A stretch of DNA of 10,479 bases, from NCBI GenBank assembly GCA_003152145.1, contig PLZL01000158.1, positions 4,281 through 14,759 on the forward strand. The letters are read 5' to 3'. The position numbers and the translations under genes are program-made. This document shows, one piece after another, positions 3,665 through 10,479 of this stretch. The number at the start of each line of letters is the position of its first letter. The stretch's first letter is position 1. Origin of the DNA: Limisphaerales bacterium. Its GTDB lineage: Bacteria > Verrucomicrobiota > Verrucomicrobiae > Limisphaerales > UBA11358. The notes under the pieces are model-generated. The model saw only the letters and a program-made list of their open reading frames with translations, was not told the origin of the DNA and ran no database searches.

Positions 3665-6394
3665 TCAATCCTCATCCACAGTCTTCACCGCCCATTCGGG
3701 ATAAGGCGTTTGCGGACCTTTCATCGCGCGCCAGAGGATGCGGTTGAACACGTCCTCCGGGCATTGGTCTGCCTTGTCCAGCGGCAGTTTTGCGGAGGCC
3801 ATCGCGTCCTTGCGCAATTGCGGGTCTTGGATTTTCTTCGGCAACGGATTCATTTCATCCAGCAGCACGTTGTTGGTCACGGCATCGAAAGCGGTGAAGT
3901 CCGGCTGGTTGGTGAAGCAATCAAACATCGGCGTGGCGGTGGCGTCCATCTGGTTCATCGGCGGCAGGCCGAGCATCAGCTCCATCGTGCGGAGCAGGCT
4001 GGTTTGGTTGTATTGCGTGTGGACGACCGCGCCGCGCCGGGTGTAGGCGCTGGCCACGTAGGCTGTCGTGCGGTAGCCGCTGACGTGGTCCCAGCCGTCC
4101 TGCGGGTCGTCCTCGACGGCGAAGATGCAGGTGTTCGTCCAGAATCTGGAATGGCTCACGGCCTCGACGACCTGGCCCATTGCGAGGTCGTTGTCGGCCA
4201 CCATCGCCCCGGGCGTGGGGTAGTTGGTTTTTGCCGCGCTCGTGTGGTCGTTGGGCAGCCAGAGGATGACAAGGTTCGGCAGATTGTCCGCCGCTTCGAA
4301 TTGTTTCAGTGATTTGATGAATTGCGCCGCGCGCCACACGTCCGGCACGGACAAGTCCCAGCCAACTGTGTTCGTCACGATGCAGGGCCGCAGCGCCTCG
4401 ATGTCCGGCTCGCAGGCATAGGCAATGGCATTCGAGCCGCCAACGAAATCACGGTAGGCGTCGAGAAAAGTGACGTTGGTGCTCCAGGAGCTTTTCCAAT
4501 GTTTCGCGTCGGTGGTGAATTCACCGAAATCCGCAACCGTTTTTCCGTGCGCCAGCGCGTCGTTCCAGATGAAACCCGCCGGCGAATAGGCCAGTGCGTC
4601 CTTGCCGCCTTCACCGAATCCGCCGCTGGGATAGCTACGCGGCCAGCCGGCAAATTCGCGCTCGACATAATCCGTCGCGATGCCCGTGTCCGCCCATTGA
4701 TGGCCGTCGGCGCTCAAAATACTGCAGCAATAGGTGTTGTCCAGCAGCGTGAAATCACGGACGAGCTTGTGCTGGTTCGGCGTGACGCGCTCGCCGAAAA
4801 CGCACAAGTCAGCGCTGCCGTTACCGCTGGTCACGTCGCCGAGCACCTGGTCGTAGGTGCGGTTTTCCTTGATGATGTAAATGACGTGCTGAAAAACGCT
4901 GGGCTCGCCTGCGCGTTCGGGGACCGGCTGGGCCGGCCGGTCTTCGCGCGGCGGCAATTTGGCCTGTTCCAAAAGCGGATAACGCAAGTCTGCCAGTGCG
5001 GCTTGCGTGAATTTTTCCAATTCGCGTTTCGACGGCACGGGAATGAGCGAGAGCGAGCCGCGGTATTGCTTCGTGTTGAAACCGGAACCTTTTCCCAATC
5101 CTCTTTTGGCCGTTTCCATTTTTGCGGAAATGTCCTTGAGATTGGCGACGCAAAGTTTTTTGTCACGCGCGTCGAACGCGATTCCGGCGGGAAACCAGCC
5201 GGCGGGAATCAGGCCGAGCAGTTTCGACGCGCCCGGTTTGAATTGAAAGACGGCCACGGCGTTTTGCGTGCCGTTGCAGACAAAAAGCGTCTTGCCGGAT
5301 TTGTCGAACGCGAGCGCGTCGGGCTGCGCGCCAAACAAATCCGCCGGATGCTGCCGCGCGCAAATCGTTTCCACGATTTTGTCCGTGCGCGTGTCAATCA
5401 CGCTCAACGTGTCGCTGCCCGAGTTGGCGACGACGAGGAATTTCCCGTTCGGCGACAACGCCAGCGCGCCGGCGTGCAGACCGGTCACAATTTCGCCTGC
5501 TGGGAGCGCCGCCGTCCCGGCGGCGGGTTTGGACAAGCCACTCGCCGGCAAGATGCCGGCGCTCCCGGCAGCCAGATCAATTACCGACACCGAGCCTTCG
5601 CTGGCGATGGAGCGGTCGTCCACCCGCACGCGCGTGCCCAATCCCGCCGGGCCGGTCAAGCCGTCTGCGTCCGGGCGGCGTCCGCCCCAATTGCTGACGT
5701 AGATTTTATTTTTGCAGAGCGCCACGTCAAACGGAGCGACGCCAACGTCCCACATCCGCAAAACCTTTCCGGTGGCTGCGTCGAGCTCGATGAGGCGGTT
5801 GGAAAGGTTGCCCGCGACATAAAGTTTTTTGCCGTCGCGCGAAACGGCGATGCCGGCGGGAATGTCATTCGTGCGGCGGGATGCTTTCACGCCTGGCAAG
5901 CCCATTGAAAACAGCGGCAAAATTTCACCGCCTTTTCCGACGCCGAAAACCTTGATGTCGCCGTTGACGTTGGAAAGGTAAATCCGCGAGCCGTCGGGGG
6001 AAAAGGCGAGGCCGGTGAAACTCAATTTCGCGTGTTGATTCGTGCTGATAACGCCGTCAGCCAGCGCCGGCATCGGTTGCGCCTTGTCCGCTGGAAACGG
6101 GACGTGCTGCAAAATATTTCCAGTCGCCGGATTGACGGCGATAAGCTCACGCGTCAGCCCCGCGGTCACGAGAATTTTTCCATTGGGGCTTAATGCGAGC
6201 GCGTTTGGCCTGACCCGCGGGAGTTCAATCTGAAATCCGGCGGGCGCGACAAGCTGGTTGGCCGGCGTGACCAAGCCGTTCGTCGTCGGGCCAACGGTTT
6301 CGGTCGTGGCGTCAAAATCGTCGGCGAAGACCCGTTGAAAGCTGAACGCAACCAACGCAATCAGCCCGAAACGGATGAAAATACTGCTTTTCAT
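3665..6394 (-). CDS. Secreted YncE-type beta-propeller / alkaline phosphatase-like phosphoesterase fusion
   Basis: A 909-residue exported protein. Residues 1-24 are a signal peptide (MKSSIFIRFGLIALVAFSFQ, ending RVFA). Residues from about 45 to 480 are YVTN/YncE propeller blades, seen as repeated units such as LALSPNGKILVTA, LAFSPDGSRIYLS, IAVSRDGKKLYVA and LALSPNGKFLVVA. From about 500 the protein is an alkaline-phosphatase-superfamily phosphoesterase: HVIYIIKENRTYDQVLGD (ENRTYD 510-515, the family's metal-site motif), TPNQHKLVRDFTLLDN, SADGHQWADTGIATDY, a metal-ligand-like WLPNDHTS, and EDDPQDGWDHVSGYRTTAYV. This two-part order is that of the 'bifunctional YncE/alkaline phosphatase' proteins; the substrate is unknown. 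The ATG at 6394 is chosen because it opens the signal peptide; the upstream frame extension runs through a repeat element. A palindromic element is inserted in the propeller (residues about 274-300). The 3' end is duplicated at 2868-2934. hldD lies 170 bases upstream. Confidence 0.9.
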   Translation of the reverse strand: MKSSIFIRFGLIALVAFSFQRVFADDFDATTETVGPTTNGLVTPANQLVAPAGFQIELPRVRPNALALSPNGKILVTAGLTRELIAVNPATGNILQHVPFPADKAQPMPALADGVISTNQHAKLSFTGLAFSPDGSRIYLSNVNGDIKVFGVGKGGEILPLFSMGLPGVKASRRTNDIPAGIAVSRDGKKLYVAGNLSNRLIELDAATGKVLRMWDVGVAPFDVALCKNKIYVSNWGGRRPDADGLTGPAGLGTRVRVDDRSIASEGSVSVIDLAAGSAGILPASGLSKPAAGTAALPAGEIVTGLHAGALALSPNGKFLVVANSGSDTLSVIDTRTDKIVETICARQHPADLFGAQPDALAFDKSGKTLFVCNGTQNAVAVFQFKPGASKLLGLIPAGWFPAGIAFDARDKKLCVANLKDISAKMETAKRGLGKGSGFNTKQYRGSLSLIPVPSKRELEKFTQAALADLRYPLLEQAKLPPREDRPAQPVPERAGEPSVFQHVIYIIKENRTYDQVLGDVTSGNGSADLCVFGERVTPNQHKLVRDFTLLDNTYCCSILSADGHQWADTGIATDYVEREFAGWPRSYPSGGFGEGGKDALAYSPAGFIWNDALAHGKTVADFGEFTTDAKHWKSSWSTNVTFLDAYRDFVGGSNAIAYACEPDIEALRPCIVTNTVGWDLSVPDVWRAAQFIKSLKQFEAADNLPNLVILWLPNDHTSAAKTNYPTPGAMVADNDLAMGQVVEAVSHSRFWTNTCIFAVEDDPQDGWDHVSGYRTTAYVASAYTRRGAVVHTQYNQTSLLRTMELMLGLPPMNQMDATATPMFDCFTNQPDFTAFDAVTNNVLLDEMNPLPKKIQDPQLRKDAMASAKLPLDKADQCPEDVFNRILWRAMKGPQTPYPEWAVKTVDED
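5495..5573. repeat. Palindromic element inserted in frame in the propeller gene
   Basis: The outer arms GGGAGCGCCG (5502-5511) and CGGCGCTCCC (5557-5566) are perfect, and extend to about 17 bases with two mismatches. Inside are two hairpins: GCCGCCG/CGGCGGC (5508-5514 with 5518-5524, loop TCC) and GCCGGC/GCCGGC (5544-5549 with 5555-5560, loop AAGAT). In the host protein it encodes GSAGILPASGLSKPAAGTAA followed by LPAGE, a Gly/Ala/Pro-rich stretch unlike the surrounding blade. It sits between the blade end VSVIDL and the next strand EIVTGLHAGALALS, so the reading frame is kept and the propeller can still close. Confidence 0.8.
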
Positions 6395-6468
6395 GGCGGG
6401 AAAGAATGCCCGCAAACCGCGAGTGCCGGCAAGTAACGTTGTGGTAAATTTTATCTTGTTCACCGTAA

Positions 6469-6554
6469 TAGCCGACGTGAGGAGGCTCATCGTTTTCGAT
6501 TGCGCCCCGCAAATCGAATGTCGGAATTCGGTCAGAGCCTCGTTACCTCGGCTC
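6469..6554. repeat. Inverted-repeat element upstream of the propeller/phosphatase gene
   Basis: TAGCCGACGTGAGGAGGCTC (6469-6488) pairs with the complement of GAGCCTCGTTACCTCGGCTC (6535-6554) at 16 of 20 positions. Between them is an inner hairpin, TTCGATTGCG with CGCAAATCGAA (6495-6504 and 6508-6518, one bulged A). It occupies the gap between hldD and the propeller/phosphatase gene, so any transcript running through from hldD would contain this folded RNA. It is of REP/MITE type by shape; no protein is encoded. Confidence 0.65.
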
Positions 6555-6564
6555 CTACAAATAT

Positions 6565-7572
6565 TCACGCCATCGCCGGGTCGAGCCGCCTGTCCGGCGC
6601 GAGATAATTGCGGACGTAATCTTTCACCGCCTCTTCGAGCGACGTGACCGGCGCTTTGTAACCGGCGGCGCGCAAACGCGCAATGTCCGCCTGTGTGAAG
6701 TATTGATACTTGTCGCGAATCGCTTCCGGCATTTCGATGAATTCGATTTTCGGCTTTTTGTTCAGCGCGGCGAAAACCGAATTCGCCAGGTCAATCCACG
6801 TCCGCGCCGCGCCGCTGCCGATGTTGAAAAGTCCGCCGGCCTTTTTGGTCGCGGCCAGATGCAAGGTCATCGCCACGGCGTCCTTGACGTAAAGAAAATC
6901 GCGCTTCTGCTCGCCGTCGCGGAAATCCTTCCGGTAACTTTTGAACAGGCGGATCACGTTTTCATTTTGCACCTGCGCGAAACTTTTGTGGACGAGCGAA
7001 CGCATGTCGGCTTTGTGGTCCTCGTTCGGGCCGAAGACGTTGAAGTATTTCAGGCCGACGATGTCGTCCAGAAACCCTGCGCGCCTGGCGTGCAAATCGA
7101 ACAGATGCTTCGAGTAGCCATACATGTTGAGCGGGCGCAGCGTGTCGAGCTTGGAATCGTCGTCGTCCATGCCCGCCGAGCCGTCGCCGTAAGTCGCGGC
7201 GGAAGACGCATAGACGAAGCGGACATTTTTCGCCAGCGACCAATCGGCGAGGTCCCGGGTGAATTCAAAATTGTTGCGAAAGAGACAACTCGCGTCGCGT
7301 TCGGTCGTGGACGAACACGCACCCAAGTGCAGCACCAGATCGAATTTCCCCAACACACCGCTCTGCAGGCGCAAGCGCAGGTCATCCGCCTCGACGTATT
7401 CGGCGAAGCGCAACGGCGCGAGATTGCGCCACTTCTCATCGGCGCCGAGCCGGTCGCAAACCACGATGTCGTCACAGCCGCGCCGGTTCAACGCCCAGAC
7501 GAGCGCGCTGCCGATAAAGCCCGCGCCGCCGGTGACGAGCACCCGCGCATTGGAAAAGTCATTCGGCTTCAT
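6565..7572 (-). CDS. hldD: ADP-L-glycero-D-manno-heptose 6-epimerase
   Basis: A 335-residue short-chain dehydrogenase/epimerase that converts ADP-D-glycero- to ADP-L-glycero-manno-heptose, the last step in making the heptose donor for the LPS inner core (cytoplasm, NADP-dependent). The N-terminus has the nucleotide-binding motif GGAGFIGS (15-22). The catalytic set is visible: SSAATYG (123-129) and Y-x-x-x-K as YGYSK (151-155), with LFDLHARR after it. The family-specific segments GLKYFNVFGPNEDHKADM and EMPEAIRDKYQYFTQADIA, then LRAAGY, match HldD (RfaD) better than other epimerases such as GalE. The length is normal for the family. The ATG at 7572 begins just before the first beta strand; upstream there is only a weak GGTGA. 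The gene reads leftward, with the next same-strand gene 170 bases away, and is divergent from the CAP-domain gene. It shows that the cell makes heptose-containing LPS. Confidence 0.93.
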   Translation of the reverse strand: MKPNDFSNARVLVTGGAGFIGSALVWALNRRGCDDIVVCDRLGADEKWRNLAPLRFAEYVEADDLRLRLQSGVLGKFDLVLHLGACSSTTERDASCLFRNNFEFTRDLADWSLAKNVRFVYASSAATYGDGSAGMDDDDSKLDTLRPLNMYGYSKHLFDLHARRAGFLDDIVGLKYFNVFGPNEDHKADMRSLVHKSFAQVQNENVIRLFKSYRKDFRDGEQKRDFLYVKDAVAMTLHLAATKKAGGLFNIGSGAARTWIDLANSVFAALNKKPKIEFIEMPEAIRDKYQYFTQADIARLRAAGYKAPVTSLEEAVKDYVRNYLAPDRRLDPAMA

Positions 7573-7777
7573 ATTTCACCCACGGAGCAGGGTGAGCATG
7601 ACGCGAACCAATCTGGAATTCAAGTTAATGCTGTATTTACCGTTGGCGGGGCGGGGCTTCCGGCGACCGCGACTTCGGCGACGCCAGACCAATCTGTTTT
7701 TTTGACTTTCCAGCATGGGGGTATAGGTTTTGGCTACTCTGTTTAAAGCTTTTTGTTCAGAACCGCGCCAAGTCCGA
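7573..7777. promoter_or_regulatory. Divergent intergenic region between hldD and the CAP-domain gene
   Basis: These 205 bases must hold promoters for two divergent genes. A T-rich run with TTGACT (7702-7707) and TATAGG (7722-7727) lies before the CAP-domain gene, but their 14-base spacing is shorter than the usual 16-18, so this is only a candidate. ACCAATCTG occurs twice in direct orientation (7607-7615 and 7688-7696), one copy nearer each gene; this could be a regulator site or chance. A frame on the opposite strand covers the region, but it has no domain and lies mostly inside the real gene. Confidence 0.4.
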
Positions 7778-9883
7778 ATGAATTTTATGCAACATGCGAA
7801 AATCTTGTTGCTCATCACAATTATCAGTTCCGCAGCCCTGTTTGCGCCGCCTGCTTTTTCACAAACCGCGCCGGTTGCCAGTTCGTTGCCATCGCCGGAC
7901 TTGGGCGACGCGCCGAAGGCGCCGGCGGATGTTTCGGGTTTGCCGGGCCGCGGGCCGCACCCCTTGGATGTCACCGGCAGTTTTAACGTCAATGCGGGCG
8001 CGCGCGAGCAGGTGCGGGAATTTTACAATGCCGTGTATGCCTCCTCCGATGGTATCGCCATGAATTCCACGGCGGTCACGGCGTCCTGCACACCGGGCAC
8101 CAATTCCGCCGCCTTTCAAAACGCGACGTTGCGCCGGATCAATTGGTTTCGCGCGATGGCCGGAATTCCGGCCGCGGTCACCTTTTCTTCAAATGAGTCC
8201 ACGCAAGACCAGGCCGCAGCGCTCATCATGTCAGCCAACAACAAGCTTCAGCATACCGGCATATCGAACACGTGGAGTTGCTTCACCATTTCCGGCACCA
8301 ACGCCGCGGCCAACTCGAATCTCGCCCTGGGTTACGATGGCCCGGACGCCATCACGGGCTACATCCGGGACTATGGCACGAACAACACCGCCGCCGGCCA
8401 CCGCCGCTGGATTCTCTATCCGCAAACCCAGGTGATGGCTGCCGGCGACGTGCCTGCGGAAGGCGGCTTTAAGGCGGCGAATGCGACCTGGGTTTTTGAC
8501 GCAAATTATGGCGGTCCGCGCCCAGCCACGAGCCAGCGGTTTGTCTCCTGGCCGCCGGCCGGTTTCGTGCCCTACCAACTCGTCTTTCCCCAATGGTCGT
8601 TCGCGCTGTCGAATGCGGACTTGAGTGCGGCAACGGTCAGCATGCAAAGCAACGGCGTGAGCGTAGCAGTGTCGTTGCAGGTGAACACAAACGGTTTCGG
8701 CGAAAACACCGTCGTCTGGGTGCCGATGGGCCTGGACGCGGGCAGCTCGGGGACAACTTTTCCGTTCAGCGGCATGGACACGGTCTATAGCGTCACCGTA
8801 ACCAACATCATGGTGCCCGGTGGCAGCATCATCGGCTTCACCTACAACGTGACGTTGTTTGATTCTTCCGTGCCGGGAACGGATTATGTCGCCACCGTCG
8901 TCGTTGGCACGAACACGCCCTATCTCAACACCGGCAACTCCTACACTTGTGTGCCGATCGCCAATCCCAACACCACCGGTTACCAGTGGCTTGCGGCACA
9001 AGCCACCAACGGAAATCTCACGGACAAGGCCACCAGCGGCCTGGCGAATTTCACAATCACACCGGCGCCGGTCTATCCGGTCATCACCAATCCGCCGACC
9101 GGCTCCGGCAAATGTTTCCATCTGTGCCACATCAATCCCGTGTCGCAATTCCTGCAGTTGAACGAATTACTTTTGCCGGCGACCAATACGGTGTTTTCGT
9201 TCAAGAGCCTGCTGGGTTATGCAACGACCAACGAAACGGCATACGTGCAGGTATCCACGGATGGCGGCGCGAACTGGCAGAACCTTTTTGCGGAAGCCGG
9301 GTGCTTCGATGGCAAAGGCAGCCCGTCGCAATGTGAAACCACGTTCACCGCGCATTCGTATTCCCTGTCCAATTATGTCGGCCAGTTGACGCTGGTGCGC
9401 TTCAATTATGCCTTCACTGGCGGCAGTTACTTTACTGGAAACGATCCCATTGTGGGCTGGTGCCTTGAAAACATCGTGGTGACGAACGTCCAGCAGGTCG
9501 TCGGCATGGCCACTAATGCAACCGCCTCAACCAATTTCACCTTCACACCCACACAGGCGGGCAATTACGCCCTCGCAGCCGCGCCGGTGCTGTTCACGCA
9601 ATTCCCGTTGGGCTGGGGACCGTTTAAACTGGTGAACGCCATTGCCAATCCCAATCCCGTCATCGTTTTGGGCGAGCCGGTGTTGACCAACAAACAGGTG
9701 TTGCTCAACTTCAGCGTCAGCGGCACGGCCAGCACGTTCCACCTGCTCCAAACCACGCAGTTGAATACGCCGTGGACCACGAACACGACCGCGACATTCA
9801 CCACAAGCGTCCCCGGCAGTTCGTATCGTTACGTCGCTACCAATGACTCGGCCTTGCGGTTTTACCGCGTCCAGACGCCTTGA
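7778..9883 (+). CDS. Large secreted CAP-domain (SCP/PR-1-like) protein
   Basis: A 701-residue exported protein. Residues 1-29 are a signal peptide (MNFMQHAKILLLITIISSAA, then a PAFSQ cleavage site). About 76-225 is a CAP/SCP domain: TLRRINWFRAMAGIP (117-131), NKLQHTG with His159, the stretch around NLALGYDGPDAITGYIRDYG, and the signature AGHRRWILYP (206-215) with His208. About 440-570 is a separate beta-rich, Cys-containing module (KCFHLCH, YVQVSTDGGANW, VRFNYAFTGGSYF, GWCLENIVVTN) that resembles jelly-roll or anchor-type domains of secreted proteins. The last about 60 residues (FHLLQTTQLNTPWT to RFYRVQT) are a short C-terminal beta domain of a kind common in Verrucomicrobiota exported proteins. 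The ATG at 7778 is used because it opens the signal peptide; a TTG at 7730 would add 16 residues. Function (adhesion, binding or degradation) is not shown. The next gene, MoxR-like, starts 223 bases later. Confidence 0.82.
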   Translation: MNFMQHAKILLLITIISSAALFAPPAFSQTAPVASSLPSPDLGDAPKAPADVSGLPGRGPHPLDVTGSFNVNAGAREQVREFYNAVYASSDGIAMNSTAVTASCTPGTNSAAFQNATLRRINWFRAMAGIPAAVTFSSNESTQDQAAALIMSANNKLQHTGISNTWSCFTISGTNAAANSNLALGYDGPDAITGYIRDYGTNNTAAGHRRWILYPQTQVMAAGDVPAEGGFKAANATWVFDANYGGPRPATSQRFVSWPPAGFVPYQLVFPQWSFALSNADLSAATVSMQSNGVSVAVSLQVNTNGFGENTVVWVPMGLDAGSSGTTFPFSGMDTVYSVTVTNIMVPGGSIIGFTYNVTLFDSSVPGTDYVATVVVGTNTPYLNTGNSYTCVPIANPNTTGYQWLAAQATNGNLTDKATSGLANFTITPAPVYPVITNPPTGSGKCFHLCHINPVSQFLQLNELLLPATNTVFSFKSLLGYATTNETAYVQVSTDGGANWQNLFAEAGCFDGKGSPSQCETTFTAHSYSLSNYVGQLTLVRFNYAFTGGSYFTGNDPIVGWCLENIVVTNVQQVVGMATNATASTNFTFTPTQAGNYALAAAPVLFTQFPLGWGPFKLVNAIANPNPVIVLGEPVLTNKQVLLNFSVSGTASTFHLLQTTQLNTPWTTNTTATFTTSVPGSSYRYVATNDSALRFYRVQTP

Positions 9884-10068
9884 CAGTGTCGCAAACGGAA
9901 AGCCGGCGCGGCTGCAACTGCCAGCTTGCAGAATTTACTGGTTCACATGCACCACGGTCGCCGGCGGGAAACCATTGAGTGCTCTGTCTGCCACGATCCG
10001 TCTGTCACGGCACACTGTCCACCCCGAACACCGTATCCGGCCGGCGGCTGGATTTTCCGAGCCTGCGC

Positions 10069-10097
10069 TTGAGTCGCCACGCCACGCACCCTAAATT
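10069..10097 (+). promoter_or_regulatory. Candidate sigma-70 promoter of the MoxR-like gene
   Basis: TTGAGT (10069-10074) and TAAATT (10092-10097) are separated by exactly 17 bases, each matching four of six consensus positions. Transcription would start at about 10104, only one or two bases before the ATG at 10106, giving a leaderless or nearly leaderless mRNA. This fits the absence of a Shine-Dalgarno sequence there. The match is modest and could be chance. Confidence 0.35.
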
Positions 10098-10105
10098 CAA
10101 GCGGC

Positions 10106-10479
10106 ATGAACACCTCGTTGAAAGACCAAGTCGCGCAGACTTCCACCTGGATCCGCATGCTGCGTGAGGAAATCGCGCGCGTCATCGTCGGCCAGGAACA
10201 ACTCGTGGACCGGCTGCTCGTCGGCCTGCTCGCCAACGGCCACGTGCTGCTCGAAGGTGTCCCCGGGCTCGCCAAGACGCTTTCCGTCCGCACGCTCGCG
10301 GCGGCGGTGCATGGCAGTTTTCACCGCATCCAGTTCACGCCCGATTTGCTCCCGGCGGACATCGTCGGCACGTTGATTTACAATCCGCAGGACGGAAAAT
10401 ATCACGCCACGCGCGGCCCGGTTTTTGCCAACTTCGTCCTCGCCGACGAAATCAACCGCGCGCCGGCGAAAGTCCAGAG
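10106..10479 (+). CDS. MoxR-family AAA+ ATPase, N-terminal part (cut by window edge)
   Basis: The first 124 residues of a MoxR-type ATPase, open to the window end. A short N-terminal helix leads to REEIARVIVGQEQLVDRLLV, the MoxR entry motif (I-V-G-Q, 27-30). Walker A is EGVPGLAKT (50-58), with the Gly-Leu-Ala-Lys form typical of MoxR. Then come RIQFTPDLLPADIVGT (74-89), the GPVFANFVLADEIN Walker B segment (104-117, Asp-Glu at 114-115) and NRAPAKVQ at the edge. MoxR proteins act as chaperone-like ATPases, usually with DUF58 and von Willebrand A-domain partners encoded just downstream, in maturation of periplasmic or surface enzymes and envelope stability. Partners would lie beyond the window. 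The ATG at 10106 lacks a Shine-Dalgarno sequence, but a promoter-like pair lies immediately upstream. Sensor 2 and the lid are outside the window. Confidence 0.92.
   Translation, partial: MNTSLKDQVAQTSTWIRMLREEIARVIVGQEQLVDRLLVGLLANGHVLLEGVPGLAKTLSVRTLAAAVHGSFHRIQFTPDLLPADIVGTLIYNPQDGKYHATRGPVFANFVLADEINRAPAKVQ

Noticed and set aside
4322..5908. 528-codon plus-strand frame opposite the propeller/phosphatase gene
   Set aside because: The protein is rich in Arg, Val and Ala with no motif; it is the antisense shadow of a clear gene in high-GC DNA.
6703..7746. 347-codon plus-strand frame opposite hldD
   Set aside because: An antisense shadow of hldD; no domain is recognisable.
8231..9148. 305-codon minus-strand frame opposite the CAP-domain gene
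   Set aside because: Low-complexity Arg/Gly/Val-rich shadow; the plus-strand frame has a signal peptide and CAP motifs.
9912..9931. Terminator after the CAP-domain gene (CTGCAA / TTGCAG)
   Set aside because: A short stem without a T-run; chance is likely in GC-rich DNA. The rest of 9884-10068 shows nothing recognisable.
1..10479. CRISPR array or complete rRNA/tRNA genes
   Set aside because: No regularly spaced repeat of 25-40 bases and no complete RNA gene was seen; only the tRNA fragment at 1488-1512.

Overview
The window looks like chromosomal DNA of a Gram-negative bacterium, most plausibly a Verrucomicrobiota member of the Pedosphaera/Limisphaerales type. This taxonomic call is inference. 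It rests on an LPS-heptose gene, a fused YncE-type propeller/phosphatase, secreted proteins with a C-terminal 'stick-then-FYRV' domain, weak Shine-Dalgarno signals, and GAGCGC-type palindromic repeats that can sit inside reading frames.

Layout. 1-868: two minus-strand genes, a Spy/CpxP-like periplasmic protein and, after it, the start of an ECF sigma factor, separated by an unusual 8-bp-phased GGAT/ATCC repeat. 1027-1281: a small minus-strand protein that looks like a lone histidine-kinase dimerisation segment. 1282-1654: no gene; it holds a 130-bp cloverleaf-like inverted-repeat element, the 3' end of a broken tRNA, and nested hairpins. 1655-2859: two plus-strand accessory genes, an AP2-like DNA-binding protein and an AT-rich single-pass membrane protein. 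2868-2934: a stray copy of the last codons of the large gene that ends at 3665. 3009-3623: a Wzz-like chain-length protein, flanked by that stray copy and the genuine gene end. 3665-6394: a large secreted propeller/phosphatase fusion with a palindromic element inserted in frame. 6469-6554: another inverted-repeat element. 6565-7572: hldD. 7778-9883: a large secreted CAP-domain protein. 10106-10479: the start of a MoxR-type AAA+ ATPase, running off the end.

How it fits together. The minus-strand genes hldD, propeller/phosphatase and wzz-like share a cell-envelope theme (LPS core heptose, secreted phosphatase, polysaccharide chain length), but the repeats between them make a single operon uncertain. 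The segment from about 1488 to 3664 reads as a small composite accessory insertion: a tRNA 3' fragment at one edge, AT-rich orphan genes inside, and a duplicated gene 3' end at the other edge. No integrase or transposase is visible. The most interesting material is the set of palindromic elements, one of which adds about 26 residues to a protein, and the gene-tail duplication around the wzz-like gene.
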